Positions 14,396 to 15,427 of a stretch of DNA of 15,427 bases are shown in pieces. Location: NCBI GenBank assembly GCA_030744095.1, contig JASLRF010000322.1:1-15427 (forward strand). Reading direction: 5' to 3'. Made by a program: the position numbers and the translations under genes. Each line of letters starts with the position of its first letter. Positions within the stretch are counted from its first letter, which is position 1. A model generated the notes under the pieces. The model had not been told where the DNA came from. It saw nothing but the letters and a program-made list of their open reading frames with translations, and did not search any database. Source of the DNA: Pirellulaceae bacterium (GTDB lineage: Bacteria > Planctomycetota > Planctomycetia > Pirellulales > Pirellulaceae).

Positions 14396-15427
14396 ATGCT
14401 TGATCGCAAATTCATTTTGGAGAACGTCACCGCAATCAAACAGAACTGCGTCAATCGTGGTGTGACCGCCGATATCGACCTCTTGGTCGACCACGAAACG
14501 CAACGCCGTGCCAAGCTCAAACAGGTCGAAGAGCTGAACCGGCGCGCCAACGAAGTTTCCAAGTCGATTGGCAAAGCCAAGGACGAGGCCGAACGTGACG
14601 CGAGAAAAGAAGAAGGCCGCCAACTGCGGGGTCAAAAGGACGCAGCCCAAGCTGAACACGACCGGCTGGAGGCTTCCATCGGTGAATTGCAATTGGTGAT
14701 TCCGAATATGTCGCACCCCGATGTGCCGGTCGGAGTCGATGACAAAGCCAACTTGGAAGTGCGTCGAGGCACGGCAGAAGTCCCCTGCTTCGACTTCACG
14801 CCGCTGGATCACGTCGATCTCGGCGTAAAACTCGACCTGATTGACCTGGAAGGCGGCGCGAGAACTTCTGGCCACGGATTCTATTTCCTGCGAAATGAAG
14901 CCGTCTTACTTGAGCTTGCCCTGCAACAGTTCATCATCACCAGACTGATGGGAAAAGGTTTCACACCCACGATTACGCCGGACTTGGCACAAGATAGCAT
15001 TCTGGAAGGCATCGGGTTCAATCCACGCGGACCGGAAACGCAGGTCTACAGCATCGAGGGCTCGAATCTCAGTTTGGTTGGCACGGCTGAGATTACCTTG
15101 GGTGGACTCTACGCCGGAGTCACTGTCGACGCCGAGGAATTGCCGATCAAACTTTGCGGAATCAGCCACTGCTTTCGTACCGAAGCCGGCGCGCATGGTC
15201 GAGCAACGCGTGGTATCTATCGAGTGCACCAGTTTACAAAAGTAGAGATGTTCGCCTTCACACTACCCGAGCAAAGCGATGAAATCCATCAGCAACTTTG
15301 CGATATCGAATGCGAGATCTTTAACGAACTGGGCGTGCCGTTTCGTGTGGTTGACACGGCGACTGGCGACCTGGGCGGTCCGGCCTATCGAAAGTACGAC
15401 TTGGAAGCGTGGATGCCGGGCCGTGGT
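14396..15427 (+). CDS. serS: SerS, seryl-tRNA synthetase (3' end beyond the window)
   Basis: Class II aminoacyl-tRNA synthetase that charges tRNA-Ser (and tRNA-Sec where present). The first 344 residues are visible. Residues 1-110 form the long antiparallel coiled coil that grips tRNA-Ser (MLDRKFILENV; many Lys, Glu and Gln). The catalytic core has the SerS stretches SGHGFYFL, LVGTAEITL (serine pocket) and motif 2 CFRTEAGAHGRATRGIYRVHQFTKVEMF (about 261-288), then ATGDLGGPAYRKYDLEAWMP. Motif 3 lies beyond the window end, so the gene is cut by the window, not broken. The start at 14396 gives the standard N-terminus; upstream GGATG is at most a weak ribosome site. Frame is open to the last base. 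Confidence 0.97.
   Translation, partial: MLDRKFILENVTAIKQNCVNRGVTADIDLLVDHETQRRAKLKQVEELNRRANEVSKSIGKAKDEAERDARKEEGRQLRGQKDAAQAEHDRLEASIGELQLVIPNMSHPDVPVGVDDKANLEVRRGTAEVPCFDFTPLDHVDLGVKLDLIDLEGGARTSGHGFYFLRNEAVLLELALQQFIITRLMGKGFTPTITPDLAQDSILEGIGFNPRGPETQVYSIEGSNLSLVGTAEITLGGLYAGVTVDAEELPIKLCGISHCFRTEAGAHGRATRGIYRVHQFTKVEMFAFTLPEQSDEIHQQLCDIECEIFNELGVPFRVVDTATGDLGGPAYRKYDLEAWMPGRG

Noticed and set aside
1..15427. Mobile element, CRISPR array, prophage or defence island
   Set aside because: I saw no transposase, integrase, repeated spacers, long terminal repeats or abrupt change in codon use; the genes are core metabolic and regulatory types.

Overview
The window looks like chromosomal DNA of a member of the Planctomycetota, probably a relative of Pirellulaceae. 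Three things suggest this: methanofuran-type cofactor genes in a bacterium, a secreted protein with the C-terminal HGG...L..WI pattern of planctomycete cytochrome domains, and a ClpS with an unusual WDDDD substrate-site motif. This is inference from gene content, not a database match. The DNA is gene dense, no gap exceeds about 260 bases, and I see no mobile elements, rRNA, tRNA or CRISPR.

Left block, plus strand, 63-7293. sufC, sufB and sufD encode the SufBCD iron-sulfur cluster scaffold. They are followed two bases later by a fused Rieske-SufT (DUF59) protein that has a possible internal start for free SufT. No cysteine desulfurase or SufU/SufE is visible, so sulfur donation must be encoded elsewhere. 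After an 89-base gap comes a tightly overlapping three-gene unit: ATP-grasp ligase, hydantoinase-like protein and amino-acid kinase. These match the MfnD, MfnF and MfnE families of methanofuran/methylofuran biosynthesis, which serves tetrahydromethanopterin-linked C1 metabolism.

Middle, plus strand, 7552-9720. A membrane-bound hybrid sensor kinase has Gln in place of the phospho-accepting His, a degraded G2 box and a receiver domain with Ile at the switch Thr position. It looks like a pseudo-histidine kinase.

Minus-strand block, 12784 down to 9754. clpS (divergent N-degron pocket), mtaB (tRNA ms2t6A methylthiotransferase, itself an iron-sulfur enzyme) and a secreted cytochrome-like protein with a CX4CH motif. 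This block converges with the sensor kinase, leaving 33 bases between stop codons.

Right block, plus strand, 12923 to the window edge. An M20-family metallodipeptidase with a strong Shine-Dalgarno, then seryl-tRNA synthetase, cut by the window end.

The most interesting signals are the phosphotransfer-defective sensor, the Rieske-SufT fusion with its internal start, and the altered ClpS pocket. I found no clear evidence of a wholly new multi-gene system.
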